Shown here: positions 39,107-47,786 of the stretch, one piece after another
Layout of the letters: every line of letters begins with the position of its first letter
How positions within the stretch are numbered: position 1 is the first letter of the stretch
Origin: Dyella japonica DSM 16301
Lineage (GTDB): Bacteria; Pseudomonadota; Gammaproteobacteria; Xanthomonadales; Rhodanobacteraceae
Reading direction: 5' to 3'
Length of the DNA stretch: 64,000 nt
Assembly: GCF_001010355.1 (NCBI RefSeq)
Contig: NZ_JPLA01000030.1
Span: forward strand, 142,759 to 206,758
Notes under the pieces: generated by a model
Told to the model about the DNA's origin: nothing
Databases searched by the model: none
Seen by the model: the letters and a program-made list of their open reading frames with translations, nothing else
Position numbers and translations under genes: made by a program

Positions 39107-40214
39107 TTCCACGCAGTTCGACGCTGCCCGGCAGGCGCGTCGCATCACCGAGCAGGCGGTGTCCTGGTACATCGAGCAACAGGAGCCACTGACCGAACGC
39201 CAGCGCGTGGCCTTCCTCGCCTGGCTGCGCGCTTCGCCGCGTCATGTCGCGGAGTACTTCGCGGTGGTGCAGATGCATGGCGACTTCAAGGCCGCCGCTG
39301 CGCTGAAGACGCTCACGGTGGAGCAGCTGGTGGATCAGGCTGGCCGCGACAATCCGGTGGTGATGTTCCCGATGGTGGGCAGCGCGATCCGCAAGGAACA
39401 TGTCGCGCGGCCAGGACGTGCGCGCCGGATGGCGATGCGTGCAGGCGGGCTCGCGGCGGCGGCGATGATGGCCTGGTTGGGCATCGGTTACTGGCGCGAT
39501 GCGAACGGATTGGTGGAGCGGAGCTTCCAGGGAGATGTCGCGGCCGTGCGCGCCGTGACCCTGCCCGACGGCACGTTGGTACAGCTCGATCGCAACAGCG
39601 TGATCGATGTGCACTTCGATAAACGCTTCAGGCGCATCGAAGTCATCAAGGGCAATGCCTTGTTCGACGTGGGCAAGGATATGCGTCGGCCCATGCTGGT
39701 GAATGTGGGCGGCCATGTATTGCAGGACATCGGCACCGTGTTCGACGTGAAGCGCGATGCCAGCGGCGACACGCTCACGGTAATCAGCGGTCGCGTGCGC
39801 GTGCTCAATGCCGCCGACGAATCGAAGCAGGGCGGCATCGCGGCGCTGTTGAGCGCCGATCCGGTCGCCGATCTCACCACCGGCCAGCAGATTTCACTGA
39901 GCGTATCGGGCGTGAGCATCAAGCAGCCTGCGCAGGTGGCCAAGGTCACCGCGTGGCTGCCGTCGGAGATCCGCTTCCAGCACGAAACCATCGGCAACGT
40001 GGCGCGGCGCTTCAATGCGTACACCAGCAAGCCGCTGGTGATCGAGAACGGCAGCATTGCCGATGAACGCATCAGCGGCATCTTCCACGCGGACAACCCG
40101 CAGGCGTTCGCGGCCTATCTGGCCACGCTGCCGGACGTGCGTGTGGTGGAGGAGCGCGACCGCGTGCGCATCATCGCCTCGAATCAAACTGACACGAAAG
40201 CCGGGCACCTGTAA
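39099..40214 (+). CDS. FecR family anti-sigma/sigma regulator
   Basis: Inner-membrane FecR-type regulator of 371 aa. An N-terminal cytoplasmic sigma-binding domain (about residues 10-70, 'ITEQAVSWYIEQQEPLTERQ' in part, with 'FLAWLRASPRHVAEYF') is followed by one membrane segment near 110-128. The periplasmic FecR domain has 'VTLPDGTLVQLDRNSVIDV' and 'VGGHVLQDIGTVFDV'. The C-terminal part, 'ETIGNVARRFNAYTSKPLVI', resembles the STN-like domain that contacts the receptor. It overlaps the sigma gene and is followed 130 bp later by the receptor. Confidence 0.95.
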   Translation: MNNSTQFDAARQARRITEQAVSWYIEQQEPLTERQRVAFLAWLRASPRHVAEYFAVVQMHGDFKAAAALKTLTVEQLVDQAGRDNPVVMFPMVGSAIRKEHVARPGRARRMAMRAGGLAAAAMMAWLGIGYWRDANGLVERSFQGDVAAVRAVTLPDGTLVQLDRNSVIDVHFDKRFRRIEVIKGNALFDVGKDMRRPMLVNVGGHVLQDIGTVFDVKRDASGDTLTVISGRVRVLNAADESKQGGIAALLSADPVADLTTGQQISLSVSGVSIKQPAQVAKVTAWLPSEIRFQHETIGNVARRFNAYTSKPLVIENGSIADERISGIFHADNPQAFAAYLATLPDVRVVEERDRVRIIASNQTDTKAGHL

Positions 40215-40343
40215 GAAAAGATTCATGCAATCGGAGGTGCCCGGTTGCGCAAAACGAGGCTCTTGAAAGGTATAGGCCGGAAAAAACGCAGCGAGCGTTG
40301 ATCGCCGGCAAGCCGTCTACCTCACTCAAGGTTGTTACCCCTC

Positions 40344-43142
40344 ATGCGCAATCGTTTGGCTTTACATATCGCCCTCGTGCTCGGCGTCAGTCTTCCCCTG
40401 GCCACGTTCGCCCAAGCCAACGCCACCGTGCACACCACCGCCATCGCGGCGATGCCGCTGGCCAAGGCGCTGGAGAACTTCTCACACGAGGCGGGCATGC
40501 AGGTGGTCTATGGTTCGGAGATCTCCGACACCATCCGCAGTCCCGGCGCCGATGCCGGCTTGCCGCCGGAGCAGCAATTGCGTCAGTTGCTCGCAGGCAC
40601 CGGCCTGAGCTACCGCCTGGTCACGCCGAACACGGTGACGATCGTCCCGGGAAACGTGGCAGCCAATGCGGGCAATCCGGCCTCCGCTGCGGTGACGATG
40701 GCCGGTAGTGCAGGCGCGGCAGCGACGAGCGATGCGACGGTCGCATCCGGCAATGGCAAGACGACCAAGGATCTCGATCAGGTCGTGGTGACCGCGCGCT
40801 CGGGTGTGGACGAACGCACCAAGGCACAGACCAGCTACTCGATCACCACCATCGATGAAGATCGCCTGCGCATGCAGAACCCCACCAGCGTCACCGAGGC
40901 ACTGAAGTCGGTGCCGGGTTTCTGGGTGGAAGCGTCCGGTGGCGAAGCGAGCGGCAATATCCGCGCGCGCGGCATCCCGGTGGACGGCTTTGGTTCGGTG
41001 AACCTGCTCGAAGACGGCATCCCCGTGCAGCACGATCCCGCGCTTGGCTATCTCAATGCGGACCAGGCGTTTCGTCTGGATGAAACGATCGATCGTATCG
41101 AAGTGGTGCGTGGTGGCCCGTCGTCGATCTTCTATTCGAATGCGCCGGCCGGTGCGATCAACTTCATTCCGCGCCAGGTGGGCGATACGGCCGAGGGGTT
41201 GGTGAAGTACACCTTGGGCAACTACGGACTCAACCGTCTGGACTTCTGGTACGGCACGCCGATCGGCGACGGCTGGAAGCTGAGCACCGGTGGTTTCTAT
41301 CGCCAGGACAATGGCATCCGCAGCCCGGGCTTTACCAACGATCAGGGTGGCCAGCTGCGCGCCACGCTGTCCAAGCAGTTCGAGAACGGCAGCCTCAGTT
41401 TCGATATCAAGCGCCTGGACGACAAGGTCGCGCTGGATCTTGGTATCCCGATGTATCGCAATGCCAGTGGCGATCTGCGGGCGGTGCCGGGCTTCAATGG
41501 AAACTACGGCACGCTGGCCGGTCCGGAGACCGAACACGTCCAGATGATCCAGGGCAACGGCAGCCTGTACAACTTCGACAATAGCCTCGGCACCCAGGTC
41601 AAGCGCACGCAGTTCACGGTGAAGTTCGACTACAACCTCGGCGATGGCTGGAAGGTTGCCGAGGACCTGCGCTACAGCGATACGGATACGGTGCGCAACG
41701 GCGTCTATCCGAACGCGGTGCAGACCACGGGCGATTTCTTCACCACGGCACAGAAGCAGCTCACCAAGTACTACCCGAACGCGGCCGGCATGCAGCTGCA
41801 GTATGTCGACAACGGCCAGACCTACAACGCCAGTCCCAACAACGGCCTGGTCGTGACGGGCGGCTTGCGCGGCATCACCATGCCGATGACCGAGCTCACC
41901 AGCGACACCCGCCTGCTGCGCAAGTTCGAGTTCGGCGACCAGACGCACGATGTGACGTTCGGTTACTACTACGCGCACTTCAACCAGGATTTCGACCGCT
42001 ATTCGTCCACCGCCATCCTCACCGCGACGGACAATGCGCGCCTGCTCGACGTGGTGGCCGTGGACGGTGCCGGCAATACATTGGGCAAGCTGACCAACAA
42101 CGGTATCTACGGTTACGGTTACGAGTGGGCGTATGCCAGCGGCACGTCCAGCACCAATGCGTTCTATGCGTCCGACGAATGGCAGATCAACGACCAGCTG
42201 CGCATCGACGGCGGTGCGCGTTGGGAGCGGGTGAACACCACCGGCTGGACTGAGCTGTCGCACAACGTGAATCTGGGTACGCCGCCGACCAACAACATCC
42301 TCACCGGCACCGGCCAGTTCGTGGATTACGACCACAGCTTCAGCAAGCTTGGCTGGACGCTGGGTGCGAACTACCAGTTCAGCGAGCACCAGGGTGTGTT
42401 TGCGCGTTACACCTCCACCTTTCGCCTGCCGAACCTGAGCTCGTACATCACCACGCCGACGGCCACGCCGATCACGCAGACGATGATCCTGCCGGAGATG
42501 GGCTACAAGTACAGCAACCGCTACATGGATGCGTACGCCACGCTGTTCTACACCAAGTACAACAACGTGAGCTTCAGCAACTATGTGTTCGACCCGAACA
42601 CCGGTGTGTCCACGCCGCAGACGGGCTACGCCGATACCGAGACCTATGGTCTGGAACTGGAAGGCACGTTCTATCCGTCCAAGTATTTCGACGTGCAGTA
42701 CACCGCGACCGTGCAGGATCCCAAGTACAAGGGCCTGACCTATACGACGGTGACAGCAGGCGCGCCGGTGCTGCTCGACTATGACGACAATCAGCTGATC
42801 CGCGTGCCCAAGAACAGCTTTCGCGTGGTGCCGGGCGTGAATCTGTTCGACGACAAGCTGCGCCTGCAGATGTCCTACGAGTACGAAGGCCGCCGCTATG
42901 TGGATACGGCCAACTCGGTCGTATTGCCGCAGTACCACACGATCGGCTTGAGCGCGCGCTACCAGATGACGCCGGAGCTTTCGTTCTTCCTGTATGCCGA
43001 CAACCTCAACAACTCGCTGGGTCTGACCGAGGGCAATCCGCGTGCCGGCGAACTGGCGAGCAGCGACGCCACCAAGAGCGTGTTCATTGCGCGACCGCTG
43101 CTCGGTCGCTCCTTCCGCGCCTCGGTCATGTACCGGTTCTGA
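40344..43142 (+). CDS. TonB-dependent receptor with N-terminal STN signalling domain
   Basis: Outer-membrane transporter of 932 aa. A signal peptide (about 1-24) leads into a secretin/TonB short N-terminal (STN) domain (about 30-105, 'MPLAKALENFSHEAGMQVVY' in part), which marks a signal-transducing receptor. A TonB box 'DQVVVTAR' near 150 precedes the plug ('RARGIPVDGFGSVNLLEDGIP'), and a 22-strand barrel ends in the usual C-terminal Phe ('ASVMYRF'). ATG at 40344 is chosen over an upstream TTG. With the linked sigma and FecR genes it forms a complete cell-surface signalling unit. The substrate may be a siderophore or another compound; the genes downstream suggest the latter. Confidence 0.95.
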   Translation: MRNRLALHIALVLGVSLPLATFAQANATVHTTAIAAMPLAKALENFSHEAGMQVVYGSEISDTIRSPGADAGLPPEQQLRQLLAGTGLSYRLVTPNTVTIVPGNVAANAGNPASAAVTMAGSAGAAATSDATVASGNGKTTKDLDQVVVTARSGVDERTKAQTSYSITTIDEDRLRMQNPTSVTEALKSVPGFWVEASGGEASGNIRARGIPVDGFGSVNLLEDGIPVQHDPALGYLNADQAFRLDETIDRIEVVRGGPSSIFYSNAPAGAINFIPRQVGDTAEGLVKYTLGNYGLNRLDFWYGTPIGDGWKLSTGGFYRQDNGIRSPGFTNDQGGQLRATLSKQFENGSLSFDIKRLDDKVALDLGIPMYRNASGDLRAVPGFNGNYGTLAGPETEHVQMIQGNGSLYNFDNSLGTQVKRTQFTVKFDYNLGDGWKVAEDLRYSDTDTVRNGVYPNAVQTTGDFFTTAQKQLTKYYPNAAGMQLQYVDNGQTYNASPNNGLVVTGGLRGITMPMTELTSDTRLLRKFEFGDQTHDVTFGYYYAHFNQDFDRYSSTAILTATDNARLLDVVAVDGAGNTLGKLTNNGIYGYGYEWAYASGTSSTNAFYASDEWQINDQLRIDGGARWERVNTTGWTELSHNVNLGTPPTNNILTGTGQFVDYDHSFSKLGWTLGANYQFSEHQGVFARYTSTFRLPNLSSYITTPTATPITQTMILPEMGYKYSNRYMDAYATLFYTKYNNVSFSNYVFDPNTGVSTPQTGYADTETYGLELEGTFYPSKYFDVQYTATVQDPKYKGLTYTTVTAGAPVLLDYDDNQLIRVPKNSFRVVPGVNLFDDKLRLQMSYEYEGRRYVDTANSVVLPQYHTIGLSARYQMTPELSFFLYADNLNNSLGLTEGNPRAGELASSDATKSVFIARPLLGRSFRASVMYRF

Positions 43143-43219
43143 TTGTGTTTGGCGGACGTCCTGCGCGCCGCTCCGCATGGCGGCGCGCGGGACGGTTGTC
43201 CTGCTTCGGGAAGCAAGCG

Positions 43220-44749
43220 ATGAATGAGAATACGCGCAGTCGTTTCGGGTATCTGGCGCTGGTGGCGCTGTGGCTGGCCGTGTTGGGCGTGGCGTGTGCC
43301 ACGGACCGTGCGCCGGATGTGGTGCTGCAGGGGCAGTTGACGGGCAGCGACAACCACAGCTATCGCGAGGTGCCGTTCCAGGTGCCGACGGGTGTCAATC
43401 GGATCACCGTGCAGTTTGAATCCACGGGGCGCGCCGAGCACACCACCATCGATCTTGGTTTGGAAGATCCCACCGGTTTCCATGGTCAACAAGGCCTGCG
43501 CGGCTGGACGGGCGGCAGCAAGCAGCTGTTCACCGTGGGTGCGGTCGACGCGACGCCGTCATTTGCGCCAGGGCCGATCCAGCCGGGCCGCTGGGCCCTG
43601 CTGCTGGGCATTCCCAATATCCGTCCCGCCTCGAAGGCGGAATACACCGCCAGGATCTGGTTTGGCCATCCGGGCGATCCGGCGTGGTTGCCGGCTGTGC
43701 TCAATCCGCCCTTGCGCAAGGAGATGGCCTGGTATCGCGGCGACCTGCATATGCACGGCGCGCACAGCGACGGCAGCTGTCCGACGCAGAGCGGTGACGG
43801 ACGTGCACCGTGTCCGTTGATCTTCACCGTGGAAGAGGCGGCCAGACGCGGACTGGACTTCATCGCGCTCAGCGATCACAACACGGTGTCCCAGGCCAAC
43901 GACATCCGCGAATTGCAGCCGTACTTCGATCACCTGCTGCTGATACCGGCGCGTGAGGTGACCACTTTCCAGGGGCATGCGAATCTGTTCGGCACCACCG
44001 AGCCGCTGGATTTCCGTCTGGGCAGCAAGTCGGTTCCTGACTGGAACGCCTTGCTGACGCAGGCCACCGCCTTGCACGGCGTGTTCTCGATCAACCATCC
44101 CATCCGCCCCAACGACGAAACCTGCATGGGCTGCGGCTGGACGCCCGCGAAGCCGGTCGATATGCATCTGGTGCAGGCCATCGAGGCGGTCAATGGCATC
44201 GACGCCATGAGCCCGCAGCACACCGGCATCCCGTTCTGGGAGGCGCAGCTCAACCAGGGCTTCCATCTCACCGGTATCGGCGGCAGCGACAACCACAATG
44301 CGAAAGTGGCGTTGCCGTTCCCCGGCGGCAGCATGGCCATCGGCCTGCCGACCACCGTGGTTCACGCCAGTGAGCTGTCGATGAAGGCCATCCTCGATGC
44401 GATTCGCGCCGGGCATGTGTTCATAGACGTACAAGGCACCCGCGACCGCGCCATCGATGTCGTGGCGACCGTGGGCGACCACTCGGCGGAAATGGGCGAT
44501 GCCTTGAGCGCGCCGGCCGGCAGCACGGTTCGCATCACTTTGCATACCGAGGCGCTGGACCAGGCGCATGCGCAAATCATCGTGGATGGAAAGCCCTTGC
44601 AGACGAAGGATGCGCTGGTCATTGGTGGCGCGAAGCAGACCTTGTCGTTCGATTGGCCCAGCGATGGCGGGCGACACTGGCTGCGCGCCAATGTCCGCGG
44701 TGCCGATGGCAGCCTGTTGATCGTTGGCAATCCGATCTACTTCAACTGA
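43220..44749 (+). CDS. Exported PHP-domain metallohydrolase, CehA/McbA-like
   Basis: Protein of 509 aa with an N-terminal signal peptide ('ALWLAVLGVACA', about residues 14-27). Residues about 35-150 form a beta-rich domain. The PHP-type metal-binding domain begins at about 175 with 'YRGDLHMHGAHSDGSC' and continues with 'LDFIALSDHNTVSQ' and 'HGVFSINHPIRPND', then 'IGGSDNHNA'. This His/Asp set matches CehA/McbA-like phosphoesterases and carbamate hydrolases. It lies 77 bp after the TonB receptor on the same strand, so it may process the compound that the receptor imports. Precise substrate unknown. Confidence 0.88.
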   Translation: MNENTRSRFGYLALVALWLAVLGVACATDRAPDVVLQGQLTGSDNHSYREVPFQVPTGVNRITVQFESTGRAEHTTIDLGLEDPTGFHGQQGLRGWTGGSKQLFTVGAVDATPSFAPGPIQPGRWALLLGIPNIRPASKAEYTARIWFGHPGDPAWLPAVLNPPLRKEMAWYRGDLHMHGAHSDGSCPTQSGDGRAPCPLIFTVEEAARRGLDFIALSDHNTVSQANDIRELQPYFDHLLLIPAREVTTFQGHANLFGTTEPLDFRLGSKSVPDWNALLTQATALHGVFSINHPIRPNDETCMGCGWTPAKPVDMHLVQAIEAVNGIDAMSPQHTGIPFWEAQLNQGFHLTGIGGSDNHNAKVALPFPGGSMAIGLPTTVVHASELSMKAILDAIRAGHVFIDVQGTRDRAIDVVATVGDHSAEMGDALSAPAGSTVRITLHTEALDQAHAQIIVDGKPLQTKDALVIGGAKQTLSFDWPSDGGRHWLRANVRGADGSLLIVGNPIYFN

Positions 44750-44773
44750 TGGCGTGCATCGACGCTACCTGGC

Positions 44774-44790
44774 TAGGTAAAACTACGGAG
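44774..44790. promoter_or_regulatory. GTAnnnnTACGnAG motif, site 1
   Basis: TAGGTAAAACTACGGAG (44774-44790) lies about 68 bp upstream of the DUF1254/DUF1214 gene. The GTA-AAAC-TAC dyad matches the other sites at 46456-46469, 49598-49611 and 62743-62756. Candidate operator; the binding protein is unknown. Confidence 0.4.
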
Positions 44791-44857
44791 GCGCGATCCG
44801 GACGGCTCGGTTAAAACGACCGGACGCGCAGCTCGTTGGATGACGAGGATCCAGGCC

Positions 44858-46294
44858 ATGAAAGCGTTGCTACTGTCGATCGCGATGTCCTCCACCTTGG
44901 CGCTTGCTCCCGTGGCGGCATGGAGCGCAGACGCCGCCGCGCAAGCGCCAAGCCCCAAGGACATCCAGCAACGCACGGTTGCCCGCCGCGCTACCGAAGC
45001 GGTGATCTGGGGCATGCCGGCGGTCAACTATCAGTTGATGCAGGACGCGTTCGAGCAGCTGCAGGGCGGCATGAACCAGGTCGCCTATTGGTCGCGGCCG
45101 GTCAACTGGAAGGACCAGACGCTCACACCCAACCCCGACACCATCTACTTCATGCCGTTCTACGACACCAGGATCGGCCCCGTGGTGATGGAAATTCCGC
45201 CGGCCGAGGAAGGCGCTTCCATTACCGGCAGCGTGGACGACAGTTGGCAAAATGCGCTGGAAGATGTCGGCCCGGCCGGCGTGGACAAGGGCAAGGGCGG
45301 CAAGTATCTGATCCTTCCCCCGGGCTACAAGGACAAGGTGCCGGCGGGCTATATCCCGATGGCGTCGGACACGTATCGCGGTTTTGCGATCCTGCGCTCC
45401 AACCTCAAGAGCGGCAGCGACGCCGATATCGACAAGGCCGTCGCGTACGGCAAGCGCGTCAAGTTCTATCCGTTGTCGGCAGCCAACAAGAGCGGCGGCC
45501 CCGACACCAAGTTCGTGGATGTGTATGACAAACCGTTCGATGCCACCATCCCTTACGACAGTCGATTCTTCGAGGCATTGAATCGTTTCGTGCAGGCCGA
45601 GCCCTGGGCCACGCGCGACAAGGCGATGATCGACATGCTCAAGTCGTTGGGTATCGAGAAGGGCAAGCCGTTCAATCCTTCCGCCGAGACCAGGCAGGCC
45701 TTGGACGCTGCTGCGCTGGAGGCCAAAGCGGCGATCGACCTGGGCTATGAGCAGGTGTTCGTGCCGCCGTTCTTCGACAACACGCATTGGGCGCTGCCCG
45801 CCGCGCAGGAAACGCTGGCAGGCATGATGACCACCTTCAGCAACCCCGACAGCTACCCGATCGATGGTCGCGCCGTGATTTACTCCATGGCGTATTTCAG
45901 TACCAAGCACCTGGGTACCGGGCAGTTCTATCTGCTCACGATCAAGGACGCGCAGGGCAAGCGCATGGACGGTGGTAAAAACTATCGCCTGCATGTGCCG
46001 CCCAAGGTGCCCGTCAGGCTTTATTGGTCGGTGACAGCGTACGACGGCGAGACGCACGCCTTGATCCGCAACATGCGCTGGGCAAGCCGCGGCTCGAATA
46101 CCCCGGGCCTGCAGACGAATGCGGATGGTTCGGTGGATATCTATTTCGGTGCGAAGGCGCCCAATGGAAAGGAGGCCAATTGGGTGCCCACTGATCCCGC
46201 GCGTCCGTTCGAACTGCTGTTCCGCTTCTATGGGCCGGAGAAAGCGTTCTTCGACAAAGCCTGGAAGTTGACGGACCTCGAGCCTCAGCCGTAA
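44858..46294 (+). CDS. Exported DUF1254/DUF1214 domain protein
   Basis: Protein of 478 aa with a signal peptide (about residues 1-24, 'LAPVAAWSA'). The DUF1254 domain (about 45-190) begins near 'ATEAVIWGMPAVNYQLM' and includes 'NPDTIYFMPFYDTR'. The DUF1214 domain (about 330-470) has 'GKNYRLHVPPKVPVRLYWSV' in parts and 'SRGSNTPGLQTNADGSVDIY'. The pair is frequent in soil proteobacteria near sulfatases and HAD proteins; its biochemical function is unknown. ATG at 44858 is chosen because the signal peptide begins there; an upstream ATG at 44840 adds six residues. Confidence 0.9.
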   Translation: MKALLLSIAMSSTLALAPVAAWSADAAAQAPSPKDIQQRTVARRATEAVIWGMPAVNYQLMQDAFEQLQGGMNQVAYWSRPVNWKDQTLTPNPDTIYFMPFYDTRIGPVVMEIPPAEEGASITGSVDDSWQNALEDVGPAGVDKGKGGKYLILPPGYKDKVPAGYIPMASDTYRGFAILRSNLKSGSDADIDKAVAYGKRVKFYPLSAANKSGGPDTKFVDVYDKPFDATIPYDSRFFEALNRFVQAEPWATRDKAMIDMLKSLGIEKGKPFNPSAETRQALDAAALEAKAAIDLGYEQVFVPPFFDNTHWALPAAQETLAGMMTTFSNPDSYPIDGRAVIYSMAYFSTKHLGTGQFYLLTIKDAQGKRMDGGKNYRLHVPPKVPVRLYWSVTAYDGETHALIRNMRWASRGSNTPGLQTNADGSVDIYFGAKAPNGKEANWVPTDPARPFELLFRFYGPEKAFFDKAWKLTDLEPQP

Positions 46295-46631
46295 GGGCCT
46301 GCGGCTCGCACGAGGTACCAGGCAGACGCCCGCATCAAGCCAGCGCAGGACAGGGCCCGATTGTCGAGGTCTGTCGCGAACAGGCGATCAAATTCTTGCG
46401 TCCCGCGCCCCGACGACGGGAAGTCCCGCGCGATGCGTCGCAAGGCATGTGCCGAGTAAATTTACGTAGACCTTGTACGTAGTCTCTCGGATTGTCAGAC
46501 CCCGCCAAATTCGCGACCGTGATAGCTGGCACGTTGCCTGTGCACTGGGTGCTCCAGGCCTGGGCCGCGCGCATCACGGATATCAGCGGTCAGCTTGCAC
46601 GGCGGCCGCCTGATGCAGCGAAGGATCGACC
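46295..46631. promoter_or_regulatory. Intergenic region with motif site 2
   Basis: A 337-bp gap with no gene. It holds GTA-AATT-TACGTAG at 46456-46469, the second copy of the shared motif, overlapped by a second partly symmetric string, AGAC-N10-GTCT (46468-46485). This is about 165 bp upstream of the HAD gene. The remainder is GC-rich without clear -35/-10 boxes. Confidence 0.4.
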
Positions 46632-47687
46632 ATGTCGGGAGTACTGGGAATGCACGATTCAGCCCGCTCTGGCGGAGCGCCGGCGCGCAGAATGTTCGCC
46701 TGCGGCTGGGCCGTGCTGTGCCTGCTCGGTGCCCTGGCGTGGAGCCAGGTCTGCATGGCTGCGCAGGACCCATTGCCTTCATGGAACGACGGCGCGACCA
46801 AGCAGCAGATCGAGAGCTTCGTCAAGAAAGTCACCACCAGCGGCTCGCCCGATTTCGTCGATCCGGCCAAACGCATCGCCGTGTTCGACAACGATGGCAC
46901 CTTGTGGGCGGAGCAGCCGGCCTATTTTGAATTCTTCTTTGCGCTGGATCAGCTCAAGGCCCTGTCGCCCCAGCACCCGGAATGGAAAACCACTGAGCCG
47001 TTCAAATCCGCGCTTGCCGGCGACATGAAGGGTCTGGCGGCGTCGGGTGAGAAGGGCGTGCTCGAGCTGGTGGCCGCCACGCATTCGGGCATGACCACCG
47101 ATGAGTTCGCGCGCAACGTGAACCAGTGGGTGTCCACCGCGCAACATCCAAAGTCGCACCGGGTGTTCACCGAGATGGTGTACCAGCCCATGCTCGAGCT
47201 GTTGCACTACCTGCGCGACAACGGCTTCAAGACCTACATCGTGTCCGGCGGCGGGCAGGACTTCATGCGCGCCTGGGTGCCTGCGGTGTACGGCATTCCA
47301 CCCGAACAGATTGTCGGCAGCCAGGGTGAGCTGAAGTACGAGCTGCAGAACGGCAAGCCGGTGCTGATCAAGCTGCCCAAGGTGGCGCTGATCGATGACG
47401 GCCCGGGTAAGCCCGTCGGCATCCAGCGATCGCTCGGCGTGAAACCCATCTTCGCCTTCGGCAACTCCGACGGCGACCAGCAAATGCTCGAGTGGACGAC
47501 GTCGGGCGATGGCGCGCGTTTCGCCGGCCTGGTCCATCACACCGACGCGGCGCGCGAGTGGTCGTACGACCGCCAGTCGAAGATCGGCAAGCTCGACAAG
47601 GCACTGGATGAGGCCACGGCCAAGGACTGGACCGTGGTGGACATGAAGAAGGATTGGAAAGTCATCTACCCCGCTGAAAAGCAGTAG
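46632..47687 (+). CDS. Exported HAD-family phosphatase
   Basis: Haloacid-dehalogenase-superfamily phosphatase of 351 aa, exported (hydrophobic signal at about residues 20-43, 'WAVLCLLGALAWSQVCMAA'). The nucleophile/general-acid Asp pair is in 'IAVFDNDGTLWAEQ' (about residue 85), motif II Ser is in 'YIVSGGGQDFM', and the C-terminal acidic motif is 'AFGNSDGDQQML'. It resembles phosphoserine-phosphatase-like acid phosphatases of the periplasm. GAAGGA lies about 6 nt before the ATG. Placed between the DUF1254 gene and an arylsulfatase, it suggests release of phosphate and sulfate esters in one pathway, but no substrate is known. Confidence 0.9.
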   Translation: MSGVLGMHDSARSGGAPARRMFACGWAVLCLLGALAWSQVCMAAQDPLPSWNDGATKQQIESFVKKVTTSGSPDFVDPAKRIAVFDNDGTLWAEQPAYFEFFFALDQLKALSPQHPEWKTTEPFKSALAGDMKGLAASGEKGVLELVAATHSGMTTDEFARNVNQWVSTAQHPKSHRVFTEMVYQPMLELLHYLRDNGFKTYIVSGGGQDFMRAWVPAVYGIPPEQIVGSQGELKYELQNGKPVLIKLPKVALIDDGPGKPVGIQRSLGVKPIFAFGNSDGDQQMLEWTTSGDGARFAGLVHHTDAAREWSYDRQSKIGKLDKALDEATAKDWTVVDMKKDWKVIYPAEKQ

Positions 47688-47786
47688 CGCAAGAGACGGC
47701 GTTGGGCATTGGACGCCGTTGCGGCATGAACGATGTGGTCACCGTTGGCTGCCTTGCGCAGTCGTGAAGCACATGAGGAGGTTCCC

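Noticed and set aside
40482..43178. 898-codon reading frame on the minus strand
   Set aside because: Antisense shadow of the TonB receptor; His/Val/Arg-rich composition typical of mirrored GC-rich codons and no known domain.
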